A stretch of DNA of 64,000 nt from assembly GCA_026388185.1 (NCBI GenBank), contig JAPLKG010000017.1, positions 1 to 64,000 of the forward strand, written 5' to 3'. Numbering within the stretch: position 1 is the first letter of the stretch; each line of letters begins with the position of its first letter. Below are positions 26,444-36,350 of the stretch, piece by piece. The position numbers and the translations under genes are program-made. The stretch comes from Candidatus Eisenbacteria bacterium (GTDB lineage Bacteria > Eisenbacteria > RBG-16-71-46 > JAFGJU01). The notes below the pieces were generated by a model. That model had not been told where the DNA came from, ran no database searches, and worked only from the letters and a program-made list of their open reading frames with translations.

Positions 26444-27385
26444 CTAGTCGCCGGATTCCTCCCCTTCGGCGCCGCTGGCTCTGACCTTTATCGAACCATC
26501 CGTCGTGGAAACAGAGACGGTGCCGCCACCACGTCCGAGTCTTGCGGATACCTTTCGCTCCGTCATCGCGCTGAGTTCGGCAGGAACAGCGATAGAAATG
26601 TGTCCGTCCGTGGTCGAGGCCTCAAGGTCGGCCGACAGGGAGGGAGGAACGCCCAACGTTATCGACCCGCAGACGGACGAGAGCACCCATTGTCGTGACA
26701 CCGCGCTGCCCTCGGCGGCCTCAACGCGGATCCCTCCGTCAACCGACTTGACGCTCAAGCCCGAGAGTATCCCTCGGACCCTGATGCCACCGTCCGTCGT
26801 ATTGACGCTCACGTCTCCGCTGACGTCCTTGATCGAGCAGCCGCCGTCTACGGTCCGGCACTCGATTGCACCCTCCACACCTTGGGCGTCGATCGATCCG
26901 TCCACGGTGGAGAGTTTGTGCGCACCCTTGATCTCGCTCACGCGCACGTCGCCGTCGACCGTAGAAACAGCGAGGGCACACTCTCTGGGAACGGACAGCT
27001 CGATGTCGACCTTCCAGTCCGACCCGAGGCGCCACAACTCCGAGAGTTCCGTGTGTCTCTTCCTTTCCACTCTGATGGAGAGCGAATTGTCCTCGTGGGA
27101 TATTATGACGTCTATTTCTTTCATCAACTTGAGAGCATCCTTCTCGTTTTCCGCCCTCACGCTGACCACGCCTGTGACGGAGACTTCATTCTTGTCCCAC
27201 GCGTTCACGTGAACAAAACCGTCGAGATTTTTCACGGTGACGCGCGCGGGAGTCCTTATGGCGTACGACTTCTCGAACTCATTCTTGTACCGGTTCCAGT
27301 CGTGGCGTGCTCCACCAACGCAACAGCACGAAGAAAACAGAAGCGCAAAGCACAGAACTCCAAACAGAAGCACTCTCGTCTTCAT
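26444..27385 (-). CDS. Lipoprotein with DUF4097 beta-helix repeats
   Basis: The ATG at 27385 follows AGGAGG. A lipobox LLFSSC puts the lipid Cys at 20 of 313 residues. From about residue 90 the sequence is a series of short beta repeats of the type VSTVDGDVRVSEIKGAHKLS / VDGSIDAQGVEGAI, as in DUF4097 (adhesin-like, polypeptide solenoid) proteins. Family members often sit with membrane-stress or anti-sigma genes, but none is adjacent here. The protein is probably periplasmic or surface anchored; its function is unknown. It stands alone, with 27386-27541 showing no gene. Confidence 0.85.
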   Translation of the reverse strand: MKTRVLLFGVLCFALLFSSCCCVGGARHDWNRYKNEFEKSYAIRTPARVTVKNLDGFVHVNAWDKNEVSVTGVVSVRAENEKDALKLMKEIDVIISHEDNSLSIRVERKRHTELSELWRLGSDWKVDIELSVPRECALAVSTVDGDVRVSEIKGAHKLSTVDGSIDAQGVEGAIECRTVDGGCSIKDVSGDVSVNTTDGGIRVRGILSGLSVKSVDGGIRVEAAEGSAVSRQWVLSSVCGSITLGVPPSLSADLEASTTDGHISIAVPAELSAMTERKVSARLGRGGGTVSVSTTDGSIKVRASGAEGEESGD

Positions 27386-27541
27386 GAGAACCTCCTGCAA
27401 AAATCACACCGTCCTAAAGTCAGGTCGTCTTGGGTCGTCGCATGCAAGGCGTCACCCTCCGCAAAACGGACACAATCGCGGTGTCACCGAGCGGAGGGCG
27501 GCCTAGCGGTTAATACGTCGGATTCCCCTCGGAAGTTTCGA

Positions 27542-29092
27542 CTAAAGCGGAATGTTCCCGTGCTTCTTCGGAGGCAGGCTCTGCCTCTTGTTCTGGAGCA
27601 TCTCGAGGGCGCTTATGAGCCGCGGCCTCGTCTCCTGGGGCTCTATGACGTCGTCCAAGTATCCGAGTTCCGCTGCTATGTATGGGTTCGCGAACTTCTC
27701 GTTGTACTCCTCGACGAATTTCGCTCTGGCGGCCTCCGGGTCCTTGGCCTCCGCGATCTCTCTCCGATACATGATGTTGACGGCGCCCTCGGCGCCCATG
27801 ACAGCGAGTTGAGCAGTGGGCCAGGCCACGTTGTAGTCGCCGCGCACGTGCTTGCTGGACATGACGTCGTATGCGCCGCCGTAAGCCTTCCTGGTAATCA
27901 CTGTCAGCTTCGGGACCGTGGCTTCACAGTACGCGTACAGCAACTTGGCGCCGTGCTTGATGATCCCGCCGTACTCCTGTTCGGTACCGGGAAGAAAGCC
28001 GGGCACGTCCTCAAAAGTCACGACGGGGACGTTGAAGGCATCGCAAAATCTCACAAATCTCGCCGCCTTGATTGACGACTTTATGTCCAGAACGCCGGCC
28101 AGCACCTTCGGCTGGTTGGCCACGATCCCGACGGATCTCCCGTCGAGGCGCGCAAAACCGACCGTGATGTTCTCCGCGTAGTCCTTCTGGACCTCGAAAT
28201 ACTCTCCGTCGTCCACCACCCTCTTTATGATCTCTTTGATGTCGTAGGGCTTGCTCGGATCGTCGGGGACAATCTCGGCCAGCTCCGGGTCCATCCTGTT
28301 GGGGTCGTCGGTGCACGCCGTCCTGGGGGGATCTTCCATGTTGTTCTGCGGCACGTAGCTCAGAAGCTTCCTGATGTGCTGTATGCCGTCGCGACAGTCT
28401 TCTGCCGCAAAATGCGCAACCCCGCTCTTCGTGCTGTGCGTTATCGCTCCGCCCAATTGTTCAAACGTGACGTTCTCGTTCGTCACGCTTTTTATCACGT
28501 CGGGGCCGGTCACAAACATGTGGCTCGTGCCCTTCACCATTACGATGAAATCCGTGATTGCGGGCGAATACACTGCCCCTCCGGCACAGGGGCCGAAGAC
28601 TGCAGAAATCTGAGGCACGACACCGGAGGCGAGAGTGTTCCTAAGAAAGATCTCCGCGTAGCCCCCGAGGCTCGATACGCCTTCTTGTATTCTGGCTCCG
28701 CCGGAGTCGTTCAGTCCCACTATCGGCGCACCGTTCATCAATGCCAGATCCATGATGTTGCATATCTTCTTTGCGTTTTCCTCGCTGAGCGTGCCTCCGA
28801 AGACCGTGAAGTCCTGGGCAAAGACGTACGTCAGCCTGCCGTCGATGCGGCCGTGGCCCGCGACTACCCCGTCTCCGGTTATCCTCTTCGAATACATCCC
28901 GAAGTCGCGACACCTGTGCGTGACAAACACACCCAACTCCTGAAACGTGCCTCTGTCCAGCAGGAGCTCGATTGACTCTCTGGCCGTAAGCCTTCCGGAA
29001 GCGTGAATCTTCTGAATTCTCTCGGCCCCCCCACCGAGCAGGGCCTTCTTCTTGCGACTTCTGAGCTCCCTGATCCGAGCTTCGTTTCCCAT
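27542..29092 (-). CDS. Acyl-CoA carboxylase carboxyltransferase subunit (propionyl-CoA carboxylase beta type)
   Basis: Starting at ATG 29092 (AGGAGG upstream) the protein has 516 residues, the normal length. Both crotonase-like halves are present: [20 protein letters not shown] with the oxyanion-hole partner [17 protein letters not shown] in the first, and [19 protein letters not shown] plus [19 protein letters not shown] in the second. It would move CO2 from carboxybiotin to propionyl-CoA, making methylmalonyl-CoA. Biotin carboxylase and carrier genes are divergent at 29.6-31.6 kb. A role as the alpha subunit of a Na+-pumping decarboxylase is less likely because no beta subunit is present here. 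Confidence 0.93.
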   Translation of the reverse strand: MGNEARIRELRSRKKKALLGGGAERIQKIHASGRLTARESIELLLDRGTFQELGVFVTHRCRDFGMYSKRITGDGVVAGHGRIDGRLTYVFAQDFTVFGGTLSEENAKKICNIMDLALMNGAPIVGLNDSGGARIQEGVSSLGGYAEIFLRNTLASGVVPQISAVFGPCAGGAVYSPAITDFIVMVKGTSHMFVTGPDVIKSVTNENVTFEQLGGAITHSTKSGVAHFAAEDCRDGIQHIRKLLSYVPQNNMEDPPRTACTDDPNRMDPELAEIVPDDPSKPYDIKEIIKRVVDDGEYFEVQKDYAENITVGFARLDGRSVGIVANQPKVLAGVLDIKSSIKAARFVRFCDAFNVPVVTFEDVPGFLPGTEQEYGGIIKHGAKLLYAYCEATVPKLTVITRKAYGGAYDVMSSKHVRGDYNVAWPTAQLAVMGAEGAVNIMYRREIAEAKDPEAARAKFVEEYNEKFANPYIAAELGYLDDVIEPQETRPRLISALEMLQNKRQSLPPKKHGNIPL

Positions 29093-29436
29093 TTTCCTAC
29101 CTCCTGGTACAAAGCGCAAAACCCGTGGGCTGGGGGGCCCGAGGCGAGATCGCCTGGGCGTGAGAGTTGAGCCAACCGCACTCGTCGTGCGCGCCAATCG
29201 CGACCGGCACCGGCACCCAAAGCTAACGCCGGCGCGCGGCCCGGTCAAGCACGGAATGTGGGCGGGAGTGGCGCGCCTCGGTTACGCGCCGCCTCCAGTC
29301 CGCCTTGAAAAGACAGACACCGAGTGCTATATTTGGGTGTGGAAAACGCCTGATCTCCAAGATGCTCGTTCTCACGGGTGTCTGAAGTCGTGTGTCACGC
29401 CGCTCGCGGCGCGGTCAGAAAGGGAGCGCGTCAAGG
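29093..29436. other. Divergent control region between carboxylase subunit genes
   Basis: This GC-rich region is without a gene and separates the carboxyltransferase gene from the plus-strand carboxylase-mutase operon. It contains a strong plus-strand promoter at 29305-29333. No inverted repeat stood out. Confidence 0.5.
29305..29333 (+). promoter_or_regulatory. Strong promoter of the biotin carboxylase-mutase operon
   Basis: TTGAAA (29305-29310), exactly 17 bases, then TATATT (29328-29333) give a near-consensus housekeeping promoter in a GC-rich setting. It lies about 100 bases before a 33-codon membrane ORF and 250 before the biotin carboxylase gene. Confidence 0.6.
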
Positions 29437-29538
29437 ATGAATCTTGGAAGAATAGTGGCCTTGCTCTTGGTGGTGTTCTGTCTTCTGGTGCTGGTGGGAT
29501 ACTTGGTGCATCTCCACCCCGGCATAGGGTTGCGATAA
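29437..29538 (+). CDS. 33-residue single-pass membrane protein
   Basis: The ATG is preceded by GGGAG ten bases upstream (and by an AAGG touching the start). The product is almost entirely one hydrophobic helix: MNLGRIVALLLVVFCLLVLV, then a short His-rich end HLHPGIGLR. It opens the operon of the biotin carboxylase 47 bases downstream. Carboxylases of the sodium-pump type have a small membrane subunit (OadG/MmdD), but that is longer and has a Pro/Ala linker, so homology is not claimed. It may be a leader or a membrane tether. Confidence 0.5.
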   Translation: MNLGRIVALLLVVFCLLVLVGYLVHLHPGIGLR

Positions 29539-29585
29539 GATCGTGAGTTCAACCACCCGCGCACAGTAGGGGCAGGAGAAACCTG

Positions 29586-31109
29586 TTGCTCAAACGAGTT
29601 CTCATTGCCAATCGTGGAGAGATCGCTGTCAGGATCATCAGAGCCCTGAAGGAGACGGGTATTACCGCCATAGCGGTCTACTCAGACGCTGACAGAGAGT
29701 CTCTGCACGTGAGACTGGCCGACGAAGCTTACCGAATCGGACCTCCGCCCAGTGAAGAAAGTTACCTGAGAATAGACACCATCGTCTCGACGGCCAAGAA
29801 AGTCAAGGCCGACGCGATTCATCCCGGCTACGGCTTCCTGGCGGAGAACGAGGATTTTGCCGCAGAATGTGAGGCGAGGCGGGTGATTTTCATAGGCCCT
29901 CCGAGCAGCGCCATCAAGGCGATGGGAAACAAGCTGGTCGCCCGAAAAACTGCCGTCGCCGCCAAAGTGCCGATCATTCCGGGCACCACCACCGCCACGA
30001 GAGATTTGAAGCAGGCCAAAGCTGCGGCCAAAAAGCTGGGCTATCCGATCATGGTCAAGGCTGCGGCAGGTGGAGGTGGAAAGGGACTCCGGGTCGTGAG
30101 AAGCGATGAAGAGCTTGAGAGCTCAATCCGACTCACCCGGGGCGAGGCCAAGGCGGCCTTCGGGAACGACGAGCTCTACATCGAAAGATATATCCCCAGA
30201 CCCAGACACATCGAGATGCAGATACTGGCCGACAAGCACGGCAACTGCGTCTATCTCGGAGAAAGAGAATGCTCCATTCAGAGGAGACATCAGAAAGTAA
30301 TCGAGGAGACGCCTTCGGTCGTAGTGACTCCCGCGATGAGAAAGCAGATGGGCGAGGCCGCCCTAAGAATCGCAAAAGCGGTGGGCTACACAAACGCCGG
30401 CACGGTCGAGTTCATTGTTGACGAGAAGCGCGATTTCTATTTCCTGGAGATGAACACGCGACTCCAGGTGGAACACCCCGTGACCGAACTCGTGACGGGC
30501 ATAGACATAGTGAAAGAGCAACTGCGCATCGCCGCGGGAGAGAAGCTGTCCTTCGAGCAAGACCAGATCTCCCCGCGCGGCCATGCGATCGAGTGCCGCA
30601 TTTACGCCGAGGACCCGTACAACTCGTTTCTTCCCTCCGCAGGAAGAATCCGACGGCTCAGGCTTCCGGAAGGTCCGGGAATCAGGAACGACACGGGGAT
30701 CTTCCAGGGATACGAGGTCAGCGTCTATTACGATCCGCTCCTGGCGAAACTTGTCGTCTGGGCAAACACCAGGAATGAGGCCATGGAGCGCGCCCGGCGA
30801 GCCCTGCGCGAGTATTTGATCGACGGGGTGGCGACGACTATCCCCTTCCACAAGTGGATAATGGAACAGGAGGAGTTTGAGAAAGGAAACATACACGCCG
30901 ACTTCATAGACGCGAACTTTACTGGAGCTACCCCGATGGAGGACGAAGAACTCCTCAGGGCCGCCCTCATTTCTGCGACGCTTGACGTCTTCGAGAAGGG
31001 GAAAAAAGTCTACGTGCCTCCGACAAGCGAAGGAAAGGCGCGAGGTGGCGCCTGGAAGCTCTACGGAAAGCTGAGAGGACCTCATGAAGTATATCGCCTC
31101 GGTAGATAA
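29586..31109 (+). CDS. accC: Biotin carboxylase subunit of acyl-CoA carboxylase
   Basis: The TTG start has GCAGGAGAA upstream and gives the classical opening [17 protein letters not shown]. The 507-residue protein has the ATP-grasp lid [13 protein letters not shown], the [32 protein letters not shown] and [12 protein letters not shown] blocks, and a C-terminal domain ending just before the biotin carrier. It carboxylates biotin with bicarbonate and ATP. The reading frame overlaps the biotin carrier gene by 26 bases, so they are coupled. Confidence 0.94.
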   Translation: MLKRVLIANRGEIAVRIIRALKETGITAIAVYSDADRESLHVRLADEAYRIGPPPSEESYLRIDTIVSTAKKVKADAIHPGYGFLAENEDFAAECEARRVIFIGPPSSAIKAMGNKLVARKTAVAAKVPIIPGTTTATRDLKQAKAAAKKLGYPIMVKAAAGGGGKGLRVVRSDEELESSIRLTRGEAKAAFGNDELYIERYIPRPRHIEMQILADKHGNCVYLGERECSIQRRHQKVIEETPSVVVTPAMRKQMGEAALRIAKAVGYTNAGTVEFIVDEKRDFYFLEMNTRLQVEHPVTELVTGIDIVKEQLRIAAGEKLSFEQDQISPRGHAIECRIYAEDPYNSFLPSAGRIRRLRLPEGPGIRNDTGIFQGYEVSVYYDPLLAKLVVWANTRNEAMERARRALREYLIDGVATTIPFHKWIMEQEEFEKGNIHADFIDANFTGATPMEDEELLRAALISATLDVFEKGKKVYVPPTSEGKARGGAWKLYGKLRGPHEVYRLGR

Positions 31110-31590
31110 GAGACGGTACGAACTGGACGTGGAGCTTCAGAACGGAAGACACGTGGTGAGGCTCGGAGGAAAGAAATACGAGGTCGATCTACGAAGGATC
31201 CCCGGCAGTCCGGTCTTCTCGATGCTGATAGCAGGCAAGTCCTACGAGGTTGACGTGAGACGCGAGGCCGAATGGTTGAATGTTTCCGTCCAGGGCGAGT
31301 TGTATCGCATCTCCGTCAAGGAAGAGCTGTGGGCCACGGCCGCCGCCACGACGGCAACGAGCGCCGAGAGCGGCGTCTATCACCTCAAGACGCCCATGCC
31401 CGGACTCGTCGTGGACATCAGAACCAGAGTCGGAGATAAGGTACAACGGGGGCAGGCCCTCATGGTGATAGAGGCCATGAAAATGCAGAACGAGCTCTAC
31501 GCCCAGGCGGGCGGAACAGTGAAGGAAATCCGTGTGAAGGAGCAAGACGCGGTAGACCCTACCAGGATATTGATGGTCATAGAATCGTAA
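31084..31590 (+). CDS. Biotin carboxyl carrier protein
   Basis: The 168-residue protein has an N-terminal beta-rich domain (residues 1-80, resembling the BT domain that docks carriers to the carboxyltransferase), a short Ala/Thr linker at 85-95 and a biotinyl domain with the biotinylation motif EAMKM, Lys133. Its start lies inside the end of accC. It shuttles carboxybiotin to the carboxyltransferase encoded on the other strand at 27.5-29.1 kb. Confidence 0.93.
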   Translation: MKYIASVDKRRYELDVELQNGRHVVRLGGKKYEVDLRRIPGSPVFSMLIAGKSYEVDVRREAEWLNVSVQGELYRISVKEELWATAAATTATSAESGVYHLKTPMPGLVVDIRTRVGDKVQRGQALMVIEAMKMQNELYAQAGGTVKEIRVKEQDAVDPTRILMVIES

Positions 31591-31701
31591 TCTCTCGCGT
31601 GGCCGTGAGGCGGGTACAGGCGCGATGCATCCGGCACGGCCGCTCGGCGGGCGCGAGCGTAGTTTCGGGACGAGGATCTCCAGTAAGAGCACGAGTCTTC
31701 C

Positions 31702-33363
31702 ATGGCTGAGAACAAACAGGAAAAGCTCCGAGCCGAACTTGAGAAATGGAAACAGGCGCTACCTCCACCGAACAAGCCCGGCGAGAAAATACTTCACTTC
31801 GAAACGCAGAGCGGAATTCCCTTCCGAGAACTCTACACTCCTCTCGACACGCCGTCTTTCGATTATCAAGAGAAACTCGGCTTCCCAGGCGAGTCGCCCT
31901 TCACCAGAGGAATCCAACCCACCATGTACAGGGGGAAACTCTGGACGATGCGGCAGTACGCCGGTTTCGGCTCCGCAGAAGATACAAACCGCAGGTTTCA
32001 CTATCTCTTGAATGCCGGGCAGACGGGCCTGAGTGTCGCCTTCGACTTGCCTACGCAGATGGGCTACGATTCCGACCACGAGCTTTCCCAAGGGGAGGTG
32101 GGCAGAGTCGGAGTCGCCATAGATTCCGTGGACGACATGGAGACTCTCTTCCGGGGAATACCGCTGGACAAGGTGAGCACGTCCATGACCATAAACGCCA
32201 CGGCCATGGTCCTGCTTGCCATGTACATCGCAATCGCCGAACGCGCCGGAATCAAGGGTGAGTCGCTGACCGGAACCATCCAGAACGACATTCTCAAGGA
32301 GTACGTGGCCCGCGGAACCTACATATTCCCTCCGCGCGAGTCGATGAGACTCACCACCGACATCTTCGCCTATTGCAGAGACCGGCTTCCGTCCTGGAAC
32401 CCGATAAGCGTGAGCGGCTACCACATCAGAGAAGCGGGCTCGACGGCCGTGCAGGAAGTGGCCTTCACTTTCGCCAACGCCGTGGCGTACGTGGAGGCGG
32501 CAATAGATGCCGGACTTGGGGTAGACGAGTTTGCGCCGCGGATTTCCTTCTTCTTCAATTCGCACAGCAATTTCTTCGAGGAAACGGCCAAGTTCAGGGC
32601 AGCAAGAAGGCTCTGGGCAAAGATCATGAGACACAAGTTTGGTGCGAAAGCGCCTGCCTCGATGCGGCTCCGTTTTCACACTCAGACCGCGGGCTCGACG
32701 CTCACTGCGCAGCAACCCGAGAACAACGTGGTCAGAGTGGCACTTCAGGCTCTCGCCGCCGTCCTGGGGGGAACACAGTCTCTCCACACCAATTCCTTTG
32801 ACGAGGCCCTCAATCTCCCCTCCGAGACCTCGGTTCGGACGGCGCTGCGTACCCAGCAGTTGATCGCAGAAGAGACGGGTGTGGCCGACGTGGTCGATCC
32901 GCTGGGAGGTTCCTATTTCGTCGAATGGCTCACGGACAGGATTGAGGAGAAGGTCGAGGAATACATCAAGAAGATAGAGAACATGGGTGGGGCCGTCGCG
33001 GCGATAGAACGAGGTTACATGCAGCAGGAGATACACGAAAGTGCTTACAAGTATCAGAAAATGGTTGAAGAAGACCGCGTAACTATCGTGGGATTAAACA
33101 AATACAGAACCGATGAAGACCCGGGTCCGTCGAGCTTTTCTCACGATCCCGAGATAGAACGGCGGCAGCACGAGCGGCTTCGCACTGCCAGGGCGTCTCG
33201 CGGTGAGGAATGGAAGTCTTCTCTCACCGCTCTCAGGAGGGCCGCGGAAGGAAAAGAAAACCTCTTTCCCTACATCCTCTCTGCCGTGAAGGCCAAGGCC
33301 ACTCTGGGAGAGACGTGTGATGTATTGAGAGAGGCGTGGGGCGAGTACAAGAGGAAACAGTAA
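31702..33363 (+). CDS. Methylmalonyl-CoA mutase, catalytic subunit
   Basis: At 553 residues it is the TIM-barrel catalytic part without the B12-binding domain. The substrate-reading residues are those of true methylmalonyl-CoA mutase: Tyr86 in TMRQYAGFG (Y89 in the Propionibacterium enzyme) and Arg204 in [12 protein letters not shown] (R207 there). Further family marks are [14 protein letters not shown] and [15 protein letters not shown]. It turns (R)-methylmalonyl-CoA into succinyl-CoA using adenosylcobalamin. The only B12-binding subunit gene seen is at 40298-40711 on the other strand, so it may be shared with the second mutase. Confidence 0.94.
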   Translation: MAENKQEKLRAELEKWKQALPPPNKPGEKILHFETQSGIPFRELYTPLDTPSFDYQEKLGFPGESPFTRGIQPTMYRGKLWTMRQYAGFGSAEDTNRRFHYLLNAGQTGLSVAFDLPTQMGYDSDHELSQGEVGRVGVAIDSVDDMETLFRGIPLDKVSTSMTINATAMVLLAMYIAIAERAGIKGESLTGTIQNDILKEYVARGTYIFPPRESMRLTTDIFAYCRDRLPSWNPISVSGYHIREAGSTAVQEVAFTFANAVAYVEAAIDAGLGVDEFAPRISFFFNSHSNFFEETAKFRAARRLWAKIMRHKFGAKAPASMRLRFHTQTAGSTLTAQQPENNVVRVALQALAAVLGGTQSLHTNSFDEALNLPSETSVRTALRTQQLIAEETGVADVVDPLGGSYFVEWLTDRIEEKVEEYIKKIENMGGAVAAIERGYMQQEIHESAYKYQKMVEEDRVTIVGLNKYRTDEDPGPSSFSHDPEIERRQHERLRTARASRGEEWKSSLTALRRAAEGKENLFPYILSAVKAKATLGETCDVLREAWGEYKRKQ

Positions 33364-33384
33364 CAGCAGAACAAGGAGGTGGCC

Positions 33385-33885
33385 TTGAGAGAAAAACGTA
33401 CCAGAGCTTCGGCGAGAACGAAACCGACTAACCCCTCGCCGGCAAAGGCGCCCGCTCGGAATGCGATCCCGTCTGCGCCTCCGTTCTCGACCGGAATCGA
33501 ACACATCGGAATCGCCGTGAAGGACATCGACAAGGCCGCGGCTTCGATGCGCACGATTCTCGGCGCCAGGGTCCTCGAGACGATAGTGTCCCAGGAACGC
33601 GGCCTCAAGCTCGCCTTTCTTGACGTGTCGGGCACCAGGGTGGAGCTGTTGGAGCCCCTCACAAAAGAAGGAACCGTGGCGAAATTCCTGGAGACCAAGG
33701 GTGAGGGGTTTCATCACATCGCGTTCAAAGTCCGTGACATTCAGAAAACGCTCTCTCTTCTGAGGCAGGCAGGGGTCAAGCTGGTCGAGCCGGCGCCGCA
33801 AAAAGGCGCGCACGGGAACCTGTTGGCCTTCATCCATCCTTCGTCCGCGTGCGGCGTGCTGGTTGAGCTTTGCGAGAGGAAATGA
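33385..33885 (+). CDS. mce: Methylmalonyl-CoA epimerase
   Basis: TTG 33385 is the likely start (AAGGAGG five bases upstream); an in-frame GTG at 33379 overlaps that site. The glyoxalase/VOC fold contains the metal ligands in IEHIGIAVKD and FHHIAFKVRD and the C-terminal GVLVELCER. The first 35-40 residues are an Ala/Pro/Lys-rich extension absent from usual epimerases (about 135-150 residues). It interconverts the (S) and (R) forms of methylmalonyl-CoA between the carboxylase and the mutase. It ends the plus-strand operon. Confidence 0.92.
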   Translation: MREKRTRASARTKPTNPSPAKAPARNAIPSAPPFSTGIEHIGIAVKDIDKAAASMRTILGARVLETIVSQERGLKLAFLDVSGTRVELLEPLTKEGTVAKFLETKGEGFHHIAFKVRDIQKTLSLLRQAGVKLVEPAPQKGAHGNLLAFIHPSSACGVLVELCERK

Positions 33886-33930
33886 GACGAATCTCCGGAC
33901 GTTGATAGGCCGCGTGATTCTGAGGGCGCC

Positions 33931-35016
33931 CTAGTACCTCTCGAACAGCTTTCCCCACTCCGTCTTCATGAACTCCGCCACGCGTTTCTTGCCAACGCAC
34001 GGATACCAGTAGACGTCGTGGTACAGCCTGGAGGCCAGGAAGGACCAGGGCACAATCGGACTCCTCAGCAGGCATTTCTCAAACGGCTTTAGAGGACCGT
34101 GGTAAATCATTTTCTGGCCGCGACTTGCGAACGTCTCCTCGTTTGCCTTGAAGTGGAAATTGACGCCACTCACGTCTTCTCCGACTATCTCGATCTTGCT
34201 GACGTCGCCGCAGCCAAGCCCTTTCTCGTGAGCCAGGCGGATGAACTTGAGCGAGAGGGGGTCAAAGCCCATCATCTTTGCCGCCACCGCATCAATGGCC
34301 ACCGAGTCTCCACTCGCAAGGATGTAGTTCTTGACGTGAGGCCGCATCGCCCTCGGTCCCGGGCCGTCACCGGCCACGGTTCCGTCCATCACGGCAAAGA
34401 CTCCCTTGTGGATTTCCTTCTGAATGACGAGGAGATCCACCAGCGTCTCGTGAATCACCCCGTGGGTCCAATGTCGCCGCTCTTGTAGAAGTCCTCCGAA
34501 CGCGTTCTTCATGGCCCCCGTCATCGTCGTAAAAACGTGAGTCTTCATCGTGGGAAGGTGGATGATGCTCTGCCCGATGAGCGGCTCGGGAATGTAGATC
34601 CCGTCCGGAAAGACCTTGTCGAGTGCGAGCATCGGCTCCTTGGGCTCGTAACGGACCCACTGCACGGCAGGCTCGTTCAGGAAAATCGGCTCCAGACCGT
34701 ATTTCCTGAGAATGGGCTCGAGCTTGTTGTTGACCTGTCCGGGGTGAGGGTCCACCACGACGGTGCTGTTGTGCACGGGTATGAGTTTCTTCGTGTCGTA
34801 GCCGTCGGAGACCAGTTTCTTGATGACTCCCTCTAGTTGCCAGGGGCTCGTGGAGCAGCCTGGAAAATAGTGGTGCCAGGAGATGTTTATCTTGAGACAC
34901 ACCTGTGCCTCGGTAGAGACGAAGTCCCGGTAGTGCGCAAGGTCCAGGAGCTTCCCGAAATCGTCCACCACTGTCTCGGGTTTCGTCTTCAAGACTGCCA
35001 CAACCGAACGGTTCAC
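33931..35016 (-). CDS. DUF362 domain protein
   Basis: The 361-residue protein matches the DUF362 (PF04015) family: N-terminal CLKINISWHHYFPGCSTSPW, central LPTMKTHVFTTMTGAMKNAFGG and SGDSVAIDAVAAKMMGFDP. The family is found in anaerobes, often fused to ferredoxin domains, and its reaction is not established. No Cys-rich cluster motif is present here. It is last in the long minus-strand acyl-CoA operon, 114 bases after the acyl-CoA dehydrogenase, so membership is possible but not sure. Confidence 0.85.
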   Translation of the reverse strand: MNRSVVAVLKTKPETVVDDFGKLLDLAHYRDFVSTEAQVCLKINISWHHYFPGCSTSPWQLEGVIKKLVSDGYDTKKLIPVHNSTVVVDPHPGQVNNKLEPILRKYGLEPIFLNEPAVQWVRYEPKEPMLALDKVFPDGIYIPEPLIGQSIIHLPTMKTHVFTTMTGAMKNAFGGLLQERRHWTHGVIHETLVDLLVIQKEIHKGVFAVMDGTVAGDGPGPRAMRPHVKNYILASGDSVAIDAVAAKMMGFDPLSLKFIRLAHEKGLGCGDVSKIEIVGEDVSGVNFHFKANEETFASRGQKMIYHGPLKPFEKCLLRSPIVPWSFLASRLYHDVYWYPCVGKKRVAEFMKTEWGKLFERY

Positions 35017-35130
35017 TTGACTCTCCTTCCCCTTCCGCAGACTACCCCTTGAAAAGCGCCGGAGGGCGTCTTTGTGGCCATCAATCGCCGGCCGGCCTCG
35101 CAGAGCCCTACTTACCTGGCGAAACGCACG

Positions 35131-36279
35131 CTACACGATTTCTCTCAAAACAGACGCTGCAATGACCATCTTCTGCACTTCCGAGGTGCCTTCGTAGATC
35201 TGCGTGATTTTGGCGTCCCTGTAGTTCCGCTCGACTGAATACTCCCTCGTGTAGCCGTAGCCGCCGTGAATCTGTATGGCATCGGAAGCGCATTTCGTGG
35301 CCAGCTCCGAGGCAAAGAGCTTGGCCATGGCGGCCTCCTTCGAGAAGTACTTCTGTGTGTCTTTCGCAACGGCCGCCTTATACACGAGCAGCCTCGCCGC
35401 CTCAATGTTTACGGCCATCTCGGCGATCATCCACTGGATGGCCTGGAATTCCGCGATGGCCTTCCCGAATTGCTGGCGCTGCTTCGAGTATCTGACGGCA
35501 GTCTCGAAAGCCGCCTCGGCAATGCCGAGTGCCTGCGCCGCCACCCCGATCCGACCTCCGTCCAAGGCCTTCAGGGCGACCTTGAAACCCTCGTTCACGT
35601 TCCCGAGAACGTTCTCTTTCGGGACTCTCAAATCCGTCATGACGAGTTCGGCGGTGCTTGACGCCCTTATTCCGAGTTTGTGCTCGAGCGAGCCCACCTT
35701 GAACCCGTTCCATCCCTTTTCCACTATGAAGGCGGTGATTCCCTTCACTCCCTTGGACTTGTCCGTCGCGGCGAGAAGAATCACGAAGTCGGCCATGTTT
35801 CCGCTCGTGACGAATATCTTCGTGCCGTTTATGACGTAGCTGTCCCCGTCAAGGATTGCCGTCGTCTGCTGGTTGCCGGCGTCGCTTCCTGCGTTGGGTT
35901 CCGTGAGAGAGAAGGCACCCAGCTTCTGGCCCTGCGCCAGCGGAGTGAGATATTTTTTCTTGTGCTCGTCCGTTCCAAACTCATGAATCGGACAGCAGAC
36001 GAGCGAGTTGTTGACCGACATTATGATGGCCGTCGATGCACATTTCTTTGCGATTTCGACGAGCGCAAGCACGTAGCTGAGTGTGTCGTATCCCGCCCCA
36101 CCGTACTGGGTCGGAACGGTCATGCCCATGAACCCCAACTGACCAAGCTTCTTCACAATCTCGGCGGGAAACTTCTCCTCCTCGTCCAACTGCGCTGCCA
36201 CAGGTCCTATTTCCTTCTGGGCGAAGTCTCTGGCGGCGTCCTGAATCATTTTCTGTTCGTCAGTCAACTCAAACTTCAT
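35131..36279 (-). CDS. Acyl-CoA dehydrogenase (short-chain type)
   Basis: The 382-residue flavoprotein has the FAD/substrate blocks [17 protein letters not shown] and FVTSGNMADF. The catalytic Glu lies in QIYEGTSEVQKMVIA, the position used by butyryl-CoA-type enzymes. The start ATG has GGGAGGAAAAC. It would oxidise (or, with a bifurcating Etf, reduce) a C4-type acyl-CoA. The gene order dehydrogenase-thiolase-Hbd-dehydrogenase supports butyryl-CoA metabolism. Substrate is inferred from context. Confidence 0.93.
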   Translation of the reverse strand: MKFELTDEQKMIQDAARDFAQKEIGPVAAQLDEEEKFPAEIVKKLGQLGFMGMTVPTQYGGAGYDTLSYVLALVEIAKKCASTAIIMSVNNSLVCCPIHEFGTDEHKKKYLTPLAQGQKLGAFSLTEPNAGSDAGNQQTTAILDGDSYVINGTKIFVTSGNMADFVILLAATDKSKGVKGITAFIVEKGWNGFKVGSLEHKLGIRASSTAELVMTDLRVPKENVLGNVNEGFKVALKALDGGRIGVAAQALGIAEAAFETAVRYSKQRQQFGKAIAEFQAIQWMIAEMAVNIEAARLLVYKAAVAKDTQKYFSKEAAMAKLFASELATKCASDAIQIHGGYGYTREYSVERNYRDAKITQIYEGTSEVQKMVIAASVLREIV

Positions 36280-36350
36280 GTTTTCCTCCCTCTAGACAGA
36301 CGCAGTCCCACACGGGAAGCGTTCGCACATGAACAAGTGGCTGCCCGCGC

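Noticed and set aside
26882-28075. 397-codon plus-strand open frame
   Set aside because: It spans the ends of two real minus-strand genes (DUF4097 and carboxyltransferase) and has no recognisable product.
27542-31590. Sodium-pumping methylmalonyl-CoA decarboxylase
   Set aside because: The carboxyltransferase could be an alpha subunit and a small membrane ORF is present, but there is no beta (membrane pump) subunit and a full biotin carboxylase is encoded, so ATP-dependent carboxylase fits better.
31759-33036. 425-codon minus-strand open frame
   Set aside because: It is antisense to the methylmalonyl-CoA mutase gene. High GC in third positions keeps the reverse frame open.
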